60,000 nt of DNA from Nematostella vectensis (Eukaryota; Cnidaria; Anthozoa; Actiniaria; Edwardsiidae): positions 3,288,001 through 3,348,000 of the forward strand of contig NC_064046.1 in the NCBI RefSeq assembly GCF_932526225.1, written 5' to 3'. A model generated the notes under the pieces. It was not told where the DNA came from and searched no databases. It worked only from the letters and a program-made list of their open reading frames with translations. Positions within the stretch are counted from its first letter, which is position 1, and each line of letters opens with the position of its first letter. This document shows, piece after piece, positions 26,801 to 39,115 of this stretch. Made by a program: the position numbers and the translations under genes.

Positions 26801-28097
26801 CGACTTTTGAAAAATAAACTCGCCTGATACTCTGGCTATCTACAACCTTTGTTGAAGCGTGGCCCATAATAATGGTAGTTCTCAATGCTTGTAATGTGGT
26901 TAGAAATAGTTCTCAAAGATTAAATTGTTTAGGTACTGTTTCCTTTTTTTTGGCCTTGGAATATATATTTTCTTCCTTTAAAAATTTATTACAGTTTAAT
27001 CTGCATTATTTGGCCTTCATTACCTATCATGAATAAACAAATGCACTCTTAAATATTTTTCCTATTTGCCTTAACAGATGGAGTTATATTAGAGTTCCTC
27101 CGGGGGGCAGGCCTGCTGGACAACGTCAAAGAACTAGCAATGCAAACCAAGTCTAAAGATGAGCAAGACCTGCATCGCAAATTGCAGGAAATTCAAGGTA
27201 AACACAAACCTAATGCACAACTTAATAGAAGGACTGGACAGCAGGAAGTAAAAAGGTTTTGTTTTATGAAATGATAACTTGTTTTTGGTCATTTCAAAAA
27301 CAGCTTTAACCCTTTAAAACAATATTAATACACAGGGATTTTTGTAAAATTTGGAAAACATAATTCTTTGCCAATGATACTAGATGGTTGACCAAGAAAA
27401 AGCTATCAATATTAGATAAAATGCTACCCTTTGAAACCAGAGGCTCTATTAAAAAGCTAACAGGGAAGGGAATAATAATACTAGAGGGTATAAAAAAGCG
27501 CCAAGTCAAATGCCCTTTCATAAAATTTTTAGAACTTAAGTTCACAATTGTGATGGTGAAACTTGCAAAATACACCAAACCTCTTGTACAGTACATCAGG
27601 GGAGGCAAATAAAAGATACTCTCAAAGGATTTGACTTTGCAAAAAAATGCCATTCCTAAGGAATATTTTTTTTTATTGGTATTTAATTATTTCAAAGTGT
27701 AATGTTGAGCCATTTGAATTTTCTTCTGTTCCAGCCAGTAATATTACTTTGTGTCAGCAGACCCCTTTTCTCAGACTTACTCATTCTTAATAACTGAGAC
27801 TAACACATTCTCTGTCAACTTTCTACCTCTTTCCCTTAACATGTCCTAGCCACACAAGGTGACATGGAAGAAGCCCAGAGGGAAATTGAAAAGAAGAAGA
27901 CTGAAATAGAGAAAATTAAGGCGGAGCTTGAAGAACTGCAACAAAAAACAGTGACCCTAAATAGAAAACGCAAAAGTTTGAGCTCTGAGTGCAGCCAGTT
28001 GCAGAAAAAACTTCATTATTGTGACTCTGTCCTTCAGGTTGTGCCACCTGGTAACAATAATGCCTCCAATACTGAATCTGCAAATTCTCCCCACTAA
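23828..28097 (+). CDS. Ankyrin-repeat and coiled-coil protein, four exons, 502 aa
   Basis: Gene model read from the sequence: exons 23828-24101, 24411-25277, 27078-27197 and 27850-28097 (1509 nt with stop). All introns are GT-AG in phase 1. The exon 2 donor is ambiguous: CAG|GTGGGT four bases earlier is stronger, but it would put a stop four codons into exon 3, whereas CAGGTGG|GTAACA keeps the frame open. The start is the first ATG after the YY1 cluster (MAKISCTPFC). Residues 6-16 contain three cysteines. Ankyrin-like units lie at about 68-97 (PLIHWATVLGKAKAIELLIQ), 103-135, 144-182 (DSDGDTPLLVAAK) and 195-250 (DLDGNTALHILA; LLQAGADASIVN). Residues about 255-370 are acidic and Ser/Thr-rich, likely disordered, with a sumoylation-like VKKE at 371-374. 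Residues about 400-485 form a charged heptad-rich coiled coil (EIEKKKTEIEKIKAELEELQ). Retention of intron 2 would give a different hydrophobic tail stopping at 25396. No named family recognised; role probably scaffolding, by inference only. Confidence 0.8.
25285..25676 (+). repeat. AAC/AAT/ACA trinucleotide-rich tract in intron 2
   Basis: Degenerate (AAC)n/(AAT)n microsatellite running about 390 bp just inside intron 2 of the ankyrin gene, starting within 10 bases of the splice donor. The Asn/Gln-rich ORF and the Leu-rich opposite-strand ORF here are products of the repeat, not genes. Confidence 0.85.
25677..27077 (+). other. Rest of intron 2, no feature
   Basis: AT-rich intron. The only structure seen is a small direct duplication of GACTGTAGAAG(C/T)ATCC near 26505-26545. 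Intron 3 (27198-27849) is likewise featureless apart from chance ORFs on both strands. Confidence 0.5.
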
Positions 28098-28375
28098 AGA
28101 AATGTATCACGAGGTACTAAGTTCTCCTTAAGATCTGTGCAATGAGGGACCGAGATGGCTTTTATACTGAATCTGCAAATTCTCCCTACTGTGGTTACGC
28201 CACAAAGTACTGATGAGTTTGCAAGTTCGCCTTACCAAAGAGCCTTTGCCATGAGGTACCAATAATGGCTCTAATACTGAATCTGCAAATACTCACCACT
28301 AAAGCATTGTGCCCCAAGGGGTAGATGAATTTGCAAGTTCTCCTTACGAAAGACTTTTGCCATGTGGTACAGACA
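28041..28375 (+). repeat. Degenerate repeat spanning the ankyrin gene's last codons and 3' UTR
   Basis: The final coding segment (28041-28100, residues VPPGNNNASNTESANSPH and stop) recurs in decayed form at about 28165-28190 and 28244-28305. A linked segment GATGA(G/A)TTTGCAAGTTC occurs at 28212 and 28324, and a TTTGCCATG(A/T)GGTAC segment at about 28245 and 28356. In the same frame the 28244-28305 copy would read LP, stop, then GTNNGSNTESANTHH and stop. This suggests a former C-terminal coding repeat now lying in the 3' UTR, or tandem duplication across the stop codon. Confidence 0.75.
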
Positions 28376-29183
28376 AAAAGTGCGTGTTGCACTGTAAAAA
28401 CGTTTTTTTAATGCACAAGTAGTTTCCTAACAATAATTTGCTCTGTAACTAACTATTTTACTTGTCTTTACCACAACTGTGATAAACGTTTCTTCAGGTG
28501 TGTAGCCAGAATTTGCTAAGGGGTACCTTTGGGGGCCGCCCCCAGTGCAACTCCCTGCCCTAGCTAGATGCCTGCTCAAAGTATAGATGTATGCACATCT
28601 CGTTGTGGTTCCACCCCTTTCTAACCCCATCTGCAATTGTTTTGGGACATAACCAGATGATGCATGACTTTAGGGACATCTTATGCCAGCGGAAATAATT
28701 TCAAAGATAATTACTGTAGGAGTTTGGTGCTTTAGTTGAGAAAAATGAATTTCCCAAGAAGCATAAGGCAATTCAAGGAAAAAAAACACCCTAAGAGACT
28801 CCCACCATCTCCTGGAAATTGGGGCACATGTGGAAAGAGTGGGGGAATTGGAGGTGTCGGGGCAGCTAGTGTTATTTCTGGGACCACACGCATTCAGGAG
28901 ATTTGCTAATTGCACATTGATGGGATCGCTGGACTTTATTTGTGAATGATTTTAAGCACACTTTGCCATGGTTTTTTGAGAACGCTTTTGTAATGAGGTG
29001 TGTATATAGTAATTAGTAAACGCCTATTTCAATAATAGTTATTAATAGATGAACAATAGTTATAAACTAGTTTATACTTTCGTTTCATCTTGTATTCATG
29101 CTGTTATTTCTCATTAGCGATCGGAATTACCCTTTGCCACCTAGACTGAATAATAAAATAGGTCTATAACATGATGCAAATAA
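28376..29183. other. 3' UTR/intergenic, no gene
   Basis: No clear AATAAA is seen close behind the stop codon of the ankyrin gene; one lies at about 29151 (AATAATAAAATAGG), so the 3' UTR may be long. Short C/G-rich patches at 28520-28560 look like decayed dispersed repeat. No gene recognised. Confidence 0.4.
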
Positions 29184-29324
29184 CAGGGCCTTAGCAGGGT
29201 ATGGAGTGCCCCAAAAATTTTTCAAAAATTATAAGGAAATGACCACGATTTTCTTGATGATTCGGTACCGTGCCCCCCCCCCCCCCCCCCCCCCCCCCGA
29301 TATTTCAAGGCCTGCTACGGCTCT
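29184..29324 (+). mobile_element. Short dispersed repeat (MITE-like), copy 1, with C26 run
   Basis: Begins CAGGGCCTTAGCAGGG and ends AAGGCCTGCTACGGCTCT, which are near inverted copies of each other (TAGCAGG core). The interior shares TTTTCAAAAATTATAAGG and an ATGACC segment with 55493-55576, and its ends match 42824-42990 on the opposite strand. A 26-base C run occupies 29273-29298 where the other copies have short C-rich stretches. No coding capacity; family unnamed. Confidence 0.6.
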
Positions 29325-29782
29325 TTGAAACCAGTCATAATTATCAGATAACAAGATAACAATGTTTTATTTTTCTTTCACGTACTCGAAAAGTTCCAAT
29401 TGATATTCGGGACGGCAAGAACGTTAACAATATTCACTACAATATTCTAACGAAAGAACACTTTGTCACCAATAAAAAGTGCTGACACATTGTTTGTAAA
29501 TTTTTATTAGTTGGGTGTTCTGTTTGCTTATGAATACTGAAATATTAAATTTTGAAGAACTGGAGACTTTTGGTGTCTTAAATTGAGTTCCATACGTATT
29601 TGTGCTACATGACGACACCTATACCAAGTATGAACAAATAAACTGGTTATACCGCATGATTTTGGGAAGATTTTGCGACATCTATTAAAATTGTGAAAGA
29701 AGTATGGAATTTTTGTTGTTATTTGTTTTTTATTTTTTACATGGAAGTTGCCTTCTAATGTTGACACAAAATAGTAATGTTT
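29325..29782. other. Intergenic, no feature
   Basis: AT-rich sequence between the dispersed repeat and the minisatellite; nothing recognised. Confidence 0.5.
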
Positions 29783-32700
29783 TGCTCACCCCTTGCACAT
29801 GATGTCTCTTCATTCTGCAATCTTCTACCCACCCCCTTGCATATGAAGTCTCTTCATTCTGCAATCTTCTACCCACCCCCTTGCATATGATGTCTCTTTA
29901 TTCTGTAATCTTCTACCAACCCCCTTGCATATGAAGTCTCTTTATTCTGCAATCTTCTATCCACCCCTTGCATATGACGTCTCTTCATTCTGTAATCTTC
30001 TACCCACCCCCTTGCATATGATGTCTCTATTTTGCAATCTTCTACCCACCCCTTGCATATGATGTCTCTTTATTCTGCAATCTTCTACCCACCCCTTGCA
30101 TATGAAGTCTCTTTATTCTGCAATCTTCTATCTACCCCCTTGCATACGATGTCTCTTCATTCTGCAATCTTCTACCCACCCCCTTGCATACGACGTCTCT
30201 TTATTCTGTAATCTTCTACCCACCCCCTTGCACATGATGTCTCTTCATTCTGCAATCTTCTACCCACCCCTTGCATATGACGTTTTTTTATTCTGTAATC
30301 TTCTACTCACCCCTTGCACATGATGTCTCTTCATTCTGTAATCTTCTATCCACCCCCTTGCACACGATGTCTCTTCATTCTGCAATTTTCTACCCACCCC
30401 TTGCATATGATGTCTCTTCATTCTGTAATCTTCTACCCACCCCTTGCATATGACGTCTCTTTATTCTGTAATCTTCTACCCACCCCTTGCATATGACGTC
30501 TCTTTATTCTGCAATCTTCTACTCACCCCTTGCATACGATGTCTCTTTATTCTGTAATCTTCTACCCACCCCTTGCACACGATGTCTCTTTATTCTGCAA
30601 TCTTCTACCCACCCCCTTGCATTTGATGTCTCTTCATTCTGCAATCTTCTACCCACCCCCTTGCACACGAGGTCTCTTTATTCTGTAATCACACCCCTTG
30701 CATATGACGTCTCTTTATTCTGCAATCTTCTACCCACCCCTTGCATATGACGTTTCTTTATTCTGTAATCTTCTACTCACCCCTTGCACATGATGTCTCT
30801 TCATTCTGTAATCTTCTATCCACCCCCTTGCACACGATGTCTCTTCATTCTGCAATTTTCTACCCACCCCTTGCATATGATGTCTCTTCATTCTGTAATC
30901 TTCTACCCACCCCTTGCATATGACGTCTCTTTATTCTGTAATCTTCTACCCACCCCTTGCATATGACGTCTCTTTATTCTGCAATCTTCTACTCACCCCT
31001 TGCATATGACGTCTCTTTATTCTGTAATCTTCTACCCACCCCTTGCATATGATGTCTCTTTATTCTGTAATCTTCTACCCACCCCCTTGCATATGATGTC
31101 TCTTCATTCTGTAATCTTCTACCCACCCCCTTGCACACGAGGTCTCTTTATTCTGTAATCACACCCCTTGCATATGACGTCTCTTTATTCTGCAATCTTC
31201 TACCCACCCCTTGCACACGATGTCTCTTCATTCTGCAATCTTCTACCCACCCACTTGCACACGATGTCTTTTCATTCTGCAATCTTCTACACACACCCTT
31301 GCACATGTTGTCTCTTCATTCTGTAATCTTCTACCAACCCCCTTGCACACGACGTCTCTTTATTCTGCAATCTTCTACCCACCCCCTTGCACACGATGTC
31401 TCTTCATTCTGCAATCTTCTACCCACCCCCTTGCACACGATGTCTCTTCATTCTTCTGCTACCCACCCCCTTGCATACGATGTCTCTTCATTCTGCAATC
31501 TTCTACCCACCCCCTTGCATACGATGTCTCTTCATTCTGCAATCTTCTATTCATCCCCTTGCACATGATGTCTCTTCATTCTGCAATCTTTTACCCACCC
31601 CTTGCATATGATGTCTCTTTATTCTGCAATCTTCTACCCACCCCCTTGCACACGATGTCTCTTCATTCTGCAATCTATTACCCACCCCCTTGCACACGAT
31701 GTCTATTCATTCTGCAATCTTCTACCCACCCCTTGCACACGATGTCTCTTTATTCTGCAATCTTCTACCCACCCCTTGCATTTGATGTCTCTTCATTCTG
31801 CAATCGTCTACCCACCCCCTTGCACACGACGTTTCTTTATTCTGCAATCTTCTACCCACCCCTTGCATATGACGTCTCTTTATTCTGTAATCTTCTACCC
31901 ACCACTTGCATATGACGTCTATTCTGTAATCTTCTACCCACCCCCTTGCACACGATGTCTCTTCATTCTGTAATCTTCTACCCACCCCCTTGCATATGAT
32001 GTCTCTTCATTCTGCAATCTTCTACCCACCCCCTTGCACACGACGTTTCTTTATTCTGCAATTTTCTACCCACCCCTTGCATATGATGTCTCTTCATTCT
32101 GTAATCTTCTACCCACCCCTTGCATATGACGTCTCTTTATTCTGTAATCTTCTACCCACCCCTTGCATATGACGTCTCTTTATTCTGCAATCTTCTACTC
32201 ACCCCTTGCATATGACGTCTCTTTATTCTGTAATCTTCTACCCACCCCTTGCACACGATGTCTCTTCATTCTGTAATCTTCTACCCACCCCCTTGCATAT
32301 GATGTCTCTTCATTCTGTAATCTTCTACCCACCCCCTTGCACACGAGGTCTCTTTATTCTGTAATCTTCTACCCACCCCTTGCATATGAAGTCTCTTCAT
32401 TCTGCAATCTTCTACTCACCCCTTGCATATGATGTCTCTTCATTCTGCAATCTTCTACCCACCCCCTTGCATACGATGTCTTTTCATTCTGTAATCTTCT
32501 ACCCACCCCTTGCACACGATGTCTCTTCATTCTGCAATCTTCTACCCACCCACTTGCACACGATGTCTTTTCATTCTGCAATCTTCTACACACACCCTTG
32601 CACATGTTGTCTCTTCATTCTGTAATCTTCTACCAACCCCCTTGCACACGACGTCTCTTTATTCTGCAATCTTCTACCCACCCCCTTGCACACGATGTCT

Positions 32701-35631
32701 CTTCATTCTGCAATCTTCTACCCACCCCCTTGCACACGATGTCTCTTCATTCTGCAATCTTCTACCCACCCCCTTGCATACGATGTCTCTTCATTCTGCA
32801 ATCTTCTACCCTCCCCTTGCATATGATGTCTCTTCATTCTGCAATCTTCTACCTACCCCCTTGCACACGATGTCTATTCATTCTGCAATCTTCTACCCAC
32901 CCCCTTGCATACGATGTCTTTTCATTCTGTAATCTTCTATTTAACCCCTATGCACATGATGTCTCTTCATTCTGCAATCTTTTACCCACCCCTTGCATAT
33001 GATGTCTCTTTATTCTGTAATCTTCTACCCACCTCTTGCACACGATGTCTCTTCATTCTGCAATCTTTTACCCACCCCCTTGCACACGATGTCTATTCAT
33101 TCTGCAATCTTCTACCCACCCCTTGCACACGATGTCTCTTTATTCTGCAATCTTCTACCCACCCCCTTGCATACGATGTCTCTTCATTCTGCAATCTTTT
33201 ACCCACCCTCTTGCACACGATGTCTATTCATTCTGCAATCTTCTACCCACCCCTTGCACACGATGTCTCTTTATTCTGCAATCTTCTACACACCCCTTGC
33301 ATTTGATGTCTCTTCATTCTGCAATCGTCTACCCACCCCCTTGCACACGACGTTTCTTTATTCTGCAATCTTCTACCCACCCCTTGCATATGACGTCTCT
33401 TTATTCTGTAATCTTCTATCCACCACTTGCATATGACGTCTATTCTGTAATCTTCTACCCACCCCCTTGCACACGATGTCTCTTCATTCTGCAATCTTCT
33501 ACCCACCCCCTTGCACATGATGTCTCTTCATTCTGCAATCTTCTACCCACCCCCTTGCATATGAAGTCTCTTTATTCTGCAATCTTCTACCCCCCCTTGC
33601 ATATGATGTCTCTTCATTCTGCAATCTTCTACCCACCCCCTTGCATACGATGTCTCTTCATTCTGCAATCTTCTACCCACCCCCTTGCATATGAAGTCTC
33701 TTCATTTTGCAATCTTCTACCCACCCCCTTGCATATGATGTCTCTTTATTCTGTAATCTTCTACCCACCCCTTGCATATGAAGTCTCTTTATTCTGCAAT
33801 CTTCTACACACCCCTTGCATTTGATGTCTCTTCATTCTGCAATCGTCTACCCACCCCCTTGCACACGACGTTTCTTTATTCTGCAATCTTCTACCCACCC
33901 CTTGCATATGACGTCTCTTTATTCTGCAATCTTCTACCCACCCCCTTGCATATGATGTCTCTTCATTCTGCAATCTTTTACCCACCCCTTGCACACGATG
34001 TCTCTTTATTCTGCAATCTTCTACACACCCCTTGCATTTGATGTCTCTTCATTCTGCAATCGTCTACCCACCCCCTTGCACACGACGTTTCTTTATTCTG
34101 CAATCTTCTACCCACCCCTTGCATATGACGTCTCTTTATTCTGTAATCTTCTACCCACCACTTGCATATGACGTCTATTCTGTAATCTTCTACCCACCCC
34201 CTTGCACACGATGTCTCTTCATTCTGCAATCTTCTACCCACCCCCTTGCACATGATGTCTCTTCATTCTGCAATCTTCTACCCACCCCCTTGCATATGAA
34301 GTCTCTTTATTCTGCAATCTTCTACCCCCCCTTGCATATGATGTCTCTTCATTCTGCAATCTTCTACCCACCCCCTTGCATACGATGTCTCTTCATTCTG
34401 CAATCTTCTACCCACCCCCTTGCATATGAAGTCTCTTCATTTTGCAATCTTCTACCCACCCCCTTGCATATGACGTCTCTTTATTCTGCAATCTTCTACC
34501 CACCCCCTTGCACACGATGTCTCTTCATTCTGCAATCTTCCACCCACCCCCTTGCACATGATGTCTCTTCATTCTGTAATCTACCCACCGCTTGAATATG
34601 ATGTCTCTTTATTCTCCAATCTTCTACACACCCCTTGCATATGACGTCTCTTTATTCTGCAATCTTCTACCCACCCCTTGCACACGATGTCTCTTCATTC
34701 TGCAATCTTCTACCCACCCACTTGCACACGATGTCTTTTCATTCTGCAATCTTCTACACACACCCTTGCACATGTTGTCTCTTCATTCTGTAATCTTCTA
34801 CCAACCCCCTTGCACACGACGTCTATTTATTCTGCAATCTTCTACCCACCCCCTTGCACACGATGTCTCTTCATTCTGCAATCTTCTACCCACCCCCTTG
34901 CACACGATGTCTCTTCATTCTGCAATCTTCTACCCACCCCCTTGCATACGATGTCTCTTCATTCTGCAATCTTCTACCCTCCCCTTGCATATGATGTCTC
35001 TTCATTCTGCAATCTTCTACCCACCCCCTTGCACACGATGTCTATTCATTCTGCAATCTTCTACCCACCCCTTGCATATGATGTCTCTTCATTCTGCAAT
35101 CTTCTACCCACCCCCTTGCACATGATGTCTCTTCATTCTGCAATCTTCTACCCACCCCCTTGCATACGATGTCTCTTCATTCTGAAATCTTCTACCCACC
35201 CCCTTATACACGATGTCTCTTCATTCTGCAACCTTCTAACCACCCCCTTGCACACGATGTCTCTTCATTTTGTAATCTTCTACCCACCCCTTGCACACGA
35301 TGTCTCTTTATTCTGTAATCTTCTACCCACCCCCTTGCATATGATGTCTCTTTATTCTGTAATCTTCTACCCACCCCCTTGCATATGATGTCTCTTCATT
35401 CTGTAATCTTCTACCCACCCCCTTATACACGATGTCTCTTCATTCTGTAATCTTCTATTCATCCCCTTGCACATGATGTCTCTTCATTCTGCAATCTTTT
35501 ACCCACCCCCTTATACACGATGTCTCTTCATTCTGTAATCTTCTACCCACCCCCTTGCATACGATGTCTCTTCATTCTGCAATCTTCTACCCACCCCTTG
35601 CACACGATGTCTCTTCATTCTGCAATCTTTT
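29783..35631 (+). repeat. 43/44-bp minisatellite array, about 134 units
   Basis: Tandem units of the form TTGCATATGATGTCTCTTCA, then TTCTGCAATCTTCTACC, then CACCCCC, strongly pyrimidine-rich on the plus strand. Length alternates between 43 and 44 (CACCCC or CACCCCC). Recurrent variants are GCACACGATG, GCATACGATG and GCATATGACG, TTCATT or TTTATT, and CTGCAATC or CTGTAATC. The array begins and ends sharply. Higher-order copies exist: 30260-30740 repeats 470 bp downstream; a block with CCACTTGCACACGATGTC recurs at 31251, 32550 and 34718; 33299-33720 repeats at 34035-34456 (736 bp). The long open frames on both strands exist because the unit lacks stop codons in several frames, and they have no family resemblance. 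Confidence 0.97.
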
Positions 35632-36301
35632 AAAGAGGTCTTGTCAGACACACCTTTGTTAAAGTGTTTTATCCAAAATTGAAGACAGAAGAATGACGAT
35701 CTGAAAGACAAATACGAAACATTGATCTTCAATATTCATTTTACATTGCAAAAACAATCGTTTAAACGCTTAGATCTACACCGCTCGAAACTCGAATAAC
35801 ACAAGAATTACCAAATGCAGGCGCTTTCCCAGGAATGGCCAAGAAAGAGTGCGTAGTCGTGGTATCATATGGAAAAAAAATAGTATTTAAAGATCCCTTA
35901 ATATGAAATGACCCACTCTTTTTTCTCCAGGGGGGGGGGGGGGGGGGGGTTGCGCAGGGTGCGTGCGTACGCGCCTGAAATGAAACCCACCCATGTTATT
36001 TAGTAATGTTAGATAAACAAATCTGATTGGTTTGATTCTAGTTAGCTTTGCAAACAGACCTCTTTAGCAATCTGAATTTCAAATCGACATTGCTCATTAA
36101 CAACAAAAGAATCGGAAATAGCTATTGAAAAGACAGAAAGATATTGCATATCCCTTATTTTCAATTTTGCACAAGTGCCCTATTTTTACTGCCAACAAAA
36201 AACTATTCCTCACTGACGTTCAAGCAATCTTGCGTGAGTTTTCAGCTTATGAAGTAAACCAACTCGTGTTTTGACCCCTTTCCGAGTGCTGGCTCCCGGA
36301 C
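35632..36301. other. Intergenic; G20 run
   Basis: Unique sequence after the minisatellite. A 20-base G run lies at 35930-35949, directly followed by TTGCGCAGGGTGCGTGCGTA. No gene recognised. Confidence 0.5.
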
Positions 36302-36653
36302 TACACTCTTTCTTTTTTATGACAATATTTTTTTATAAGAACGTCGAGCCTGAGATTTCACCAGATTTTAAGAACATGCTAAAACATGCCGAGGCTCAGA
36401 TAGCAGAATTTTTTTTCTTTTTTAGTCCTGATGCGTTCTTAAAAGCGAATCAAATTTTGCTCATAGTAACAACCCTTTTATTGCTATTGATCATTGTGTA
36501 ATTCTCTTCCTAATAATTCATTGGGTTTGATATTCTTATATAGACTTAAATTTAAGAACATCGTTAAGAACATATTCAGCCTTAAATTGTCCCAAAAATA
36601 AGAACGGCCCAGTCTCAACTGAAAATTAGACGTTCTTATAAAAAAAGAGTGTA
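36302..36653. mobile_element. TA-flanked MITE, 348 bp
   Basis: Terminal inverted repeats CACTCTTT...TATAAGAACGTC at 36304 and the reverse complement GACGTTCTTATA...AAAGAGTG ending at 36651. The left arm carries a short insertion before TTTTTTTATAAGAACGTC. The element is flanked by TA (36302-36303 and 36652-36653), the target duplication of Tc1/mariner-type transposition. There is no transposase ORF, so it is a non-autonomous element. Confidence 0.7.
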
Positions 36654-37054
36654 TTGCTTCCAATCCTAGTTACTTTTATTTTTTCACTTTTTGCTGCTCA
36701 TCAAATGACGTTGCAAAAAATGTGTAAGTGAATTAAAAGAGGATCCATTAGCACTTCGAGCAGTCCACCGCCAAAAATCGTGTACCAAAATAATTTTCAT
36801 AATTTTACATATCCTTAGGGTATACTTTGGATATATGTTGAAACTAAGTATATACTGTTTTCACCGCCGTGAAAAACATTTTTCAACGTAAAATTAATAC
36901 GGGGAATGCTACAGAGTTGAAATTGACATCGAAAATTATCGAGACAATTTTTTAGAAAGACACCAAAACCAAATCCGCAGGCTTTTAACATTTCTGGTAC
37001 AAGATTTTTGACGCCTATTGATGAAAACTGCTCGATGCCCTGTTGGAAGTTGTC
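36654..37054. other. Intergenic, no feature
   Basis: AT-rich, no recognisable gene. An ORF that enters from the adjoining inverted-repeat arm ends in this stretch and has no independent support. Confidence 0.4.
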
Positions 37055-37615
37055 TTAAGACCAGCGGTCTGAGTTCGTCGAGATTTCCCGGAAAAATGAT
37101 GTTTGGGCGCCCTAGCTCAAAACTAAACTGGTAATAGGTATGGTTGACCTCAGTATACTGTGAAAGTTTGAAGCAATTTGGATAAATATTTTTGGCGATG
37201 GAAGCCGAAAAGTAATTTTTCGTCTCCCGCACCCGGATTTGAGACAATTTCGTGGTTGTTAGAAAAAGACTAAAAACCGGTTCGCAACGCGTGATAAAAC
37301 ATTTGCAGCTTATATAAACCTAAAGAATAGATAATAAGGATTTCCCAGGCTAAAAGATAAGCTGTTCTGTCAGCACCTTATTATTTTACGAGATTTTATT
37401 TTATTTTATGTTTTTAGATGACTTTGAAAAGCCTTGAAATGATCGTGTAATATCGCCGATGAGATGTAGATTTGGCAAAAATGATTGCATTCATCGAAAA
37501 GAACATCATTTCTACTTTTGATATGTGAAATAAAATTTAGGGGCAAATAAAATCCAACTTTTTTACAAGCCGAAATATGACCCCTACTTGACCCTTATCA
37601 TAAACAAATGCCGAC
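37055..37615 (+). repeat. Long inverted repeat, left arm (561 bp)
   Basis: Reverse complement of 40533-41093, about 90 percent identical by eye over 561 bp. The outer end reads TTAAGACCAGCGGTCTGAG and the inner end ATAAACAAATGCCGAC. The arm contains a TATATAA-like string and a short minus-strand frame (NYFSASIAKNIYPNCF) that also occurs in the other arm. Differences inside this frame include amino-acid replacements and a multi-codon mismatch, and noncoding parts are equally conserved, so it is not evidence for a gene. Confidence 0.88.
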
Positions 37616-38714
37616 TACTGTATCGGGTTTTCCGCATTCAAACAACGCCTTCAAATCTCCAGAAAAACAAGAAAGAGCGCTCAAATCAAAAGAAATATAC
37701 TGTCGGCAATACTAAAATTTAATGGTAATAATTTCATAGCATTTATTGCATTAAATTGCGATTTTTAGGCTCGCGTGATACTATTTTGTTTGCTGCCATG
37801 CATACGTAATTAAAGCGTGACAAACAAAGCGACAAGCATAAAATACCTCACCATGACTGCAATAAGACTTTTCTGATAATTAAACGTCCAAAAGAAGAAA
37901 ATGAGAGTTTTGCATGTTTTTAGTTAATTAACAAGCGATACTGGCAGAATTTTGTACAGTTTTAAATTGTAATTAAACAAAAAACTTGTTCAAATTGTCA
38001 AAATTCGCTTATTTTCAAAGCCTTTGTTCAACTACAAATTTGATCAAATAAAAATTATGCAAGAACGCTGAGACATTTGCGATATTGAGGCCTCTCACCG
38101 TAAGCTGTTCTCTTTTTTAGTAAAAGAGAGTATTGAAGTGTAAAAACTTACTCTGGTTTTCACAACAGAACACAGGATTACCGACTCAGAAATATATTTC
38201 ATGTAACCATGAAAAAAAATATAATCGGGACCCAAGAAATCGTGGATTTATTTTGCGCAACTACATCTTTGAATAACATCCACGAGCGTGGCTACAAAAG
38301 AAGCTTTGCGTCGGATTGCTCCGGACATTTGAAGCTCCAGCTCTTTGCAGATAGTGGGAAGGGTGGCCACCAGGCCACTGAAAGAAAGGTGAGACTGGAC
38401 CTGGAGTACAAGTGGCACAAGTCGATGCCGTTCGCTTCTATTGGGTGATTTAGTTGGCATTCATCTAGGATGGCAGCTCTCGTACGAAAGTAGGCGGCTG
38501 CCTCCTCCGCAGCCTCTACTGCCTCCGCACCCTGTGTTATTTTCGGGAAAAATACACCTGTACATGGCCCGGTAATAGGAACTCGCTGATTTTATCGGCG
38601 TTCCCCTGTATAGAGAGATGCAGCTTGTTGATTCTATCACTTCATTCCCAATTAATGGTACGCCCCCCCTCCTCCCCCCGACTACTTTTTGGTTGTAGCC
38701 AAGCTTGCCGGGAA
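37616..38714. other. Inverted-repeat spacer, part 1
   Basis: No transposase recognised. Overlapping ORFs on both strands at 38209-38460 have no family resemblance. A short inverted pair (TTTTATCGGCGTTCCCCT at about 38590 against AGGGGGACTCCGATAAAA at 38714) may be a decayed terminus related to the next element. Confidence 0.4.
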
Positions 38715-39115
38715 GGGGGACTCCGATAAAAACAGACGGGGGTGATCGTCGGCAAAATTGATTGTAACCCGTTAGGGATGGCACTTTAGGCGTGGTCAAC
38801 AGAAATAATTTCCTCTAAGAGATGGAAAATTGGGTGATGTCGAAGGAATTTTTGCCCGTAAGGGATAGCAGAATCGAAAAAAAACCGTTTAACACCCCCT
38901 TAGGAATAGCAATTAATCGAATTTTATACCCTAAGAGATAACAGAATGGGAAAAAAAAACGTTTGACACCCACTTAGGAATAGCAGTTGGTCGAATTTTA
39001 CACCCTAAGAGATGGCAAAATCTGAAAAAACCTCCAACACCCCCAAAAAGATGGCAGTCGGTAGAAATTTTATACCCTAAAAGATATGACGATCACCCCC
39101 GTCTACATTTTTAGA

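Noticed and set aside
27306-27653. Overlapping ORFs on both strands in intron 3
   Set aside because: No family features, located between well-supported splice sites of the ankyrin gene.
30096-35388. Long ORFs of up to 262 aa on both strands in the minisatellite
   Set aside because: The 43/44-bp unit lacks stops in several frames; overlapping frames on both strands are open at once, which is expected for a repeat, not a gene.
38209-38460. ORFs on both strands between the inverted arms
   Set aside because: Mutually overlapping, no motif, likely chance.
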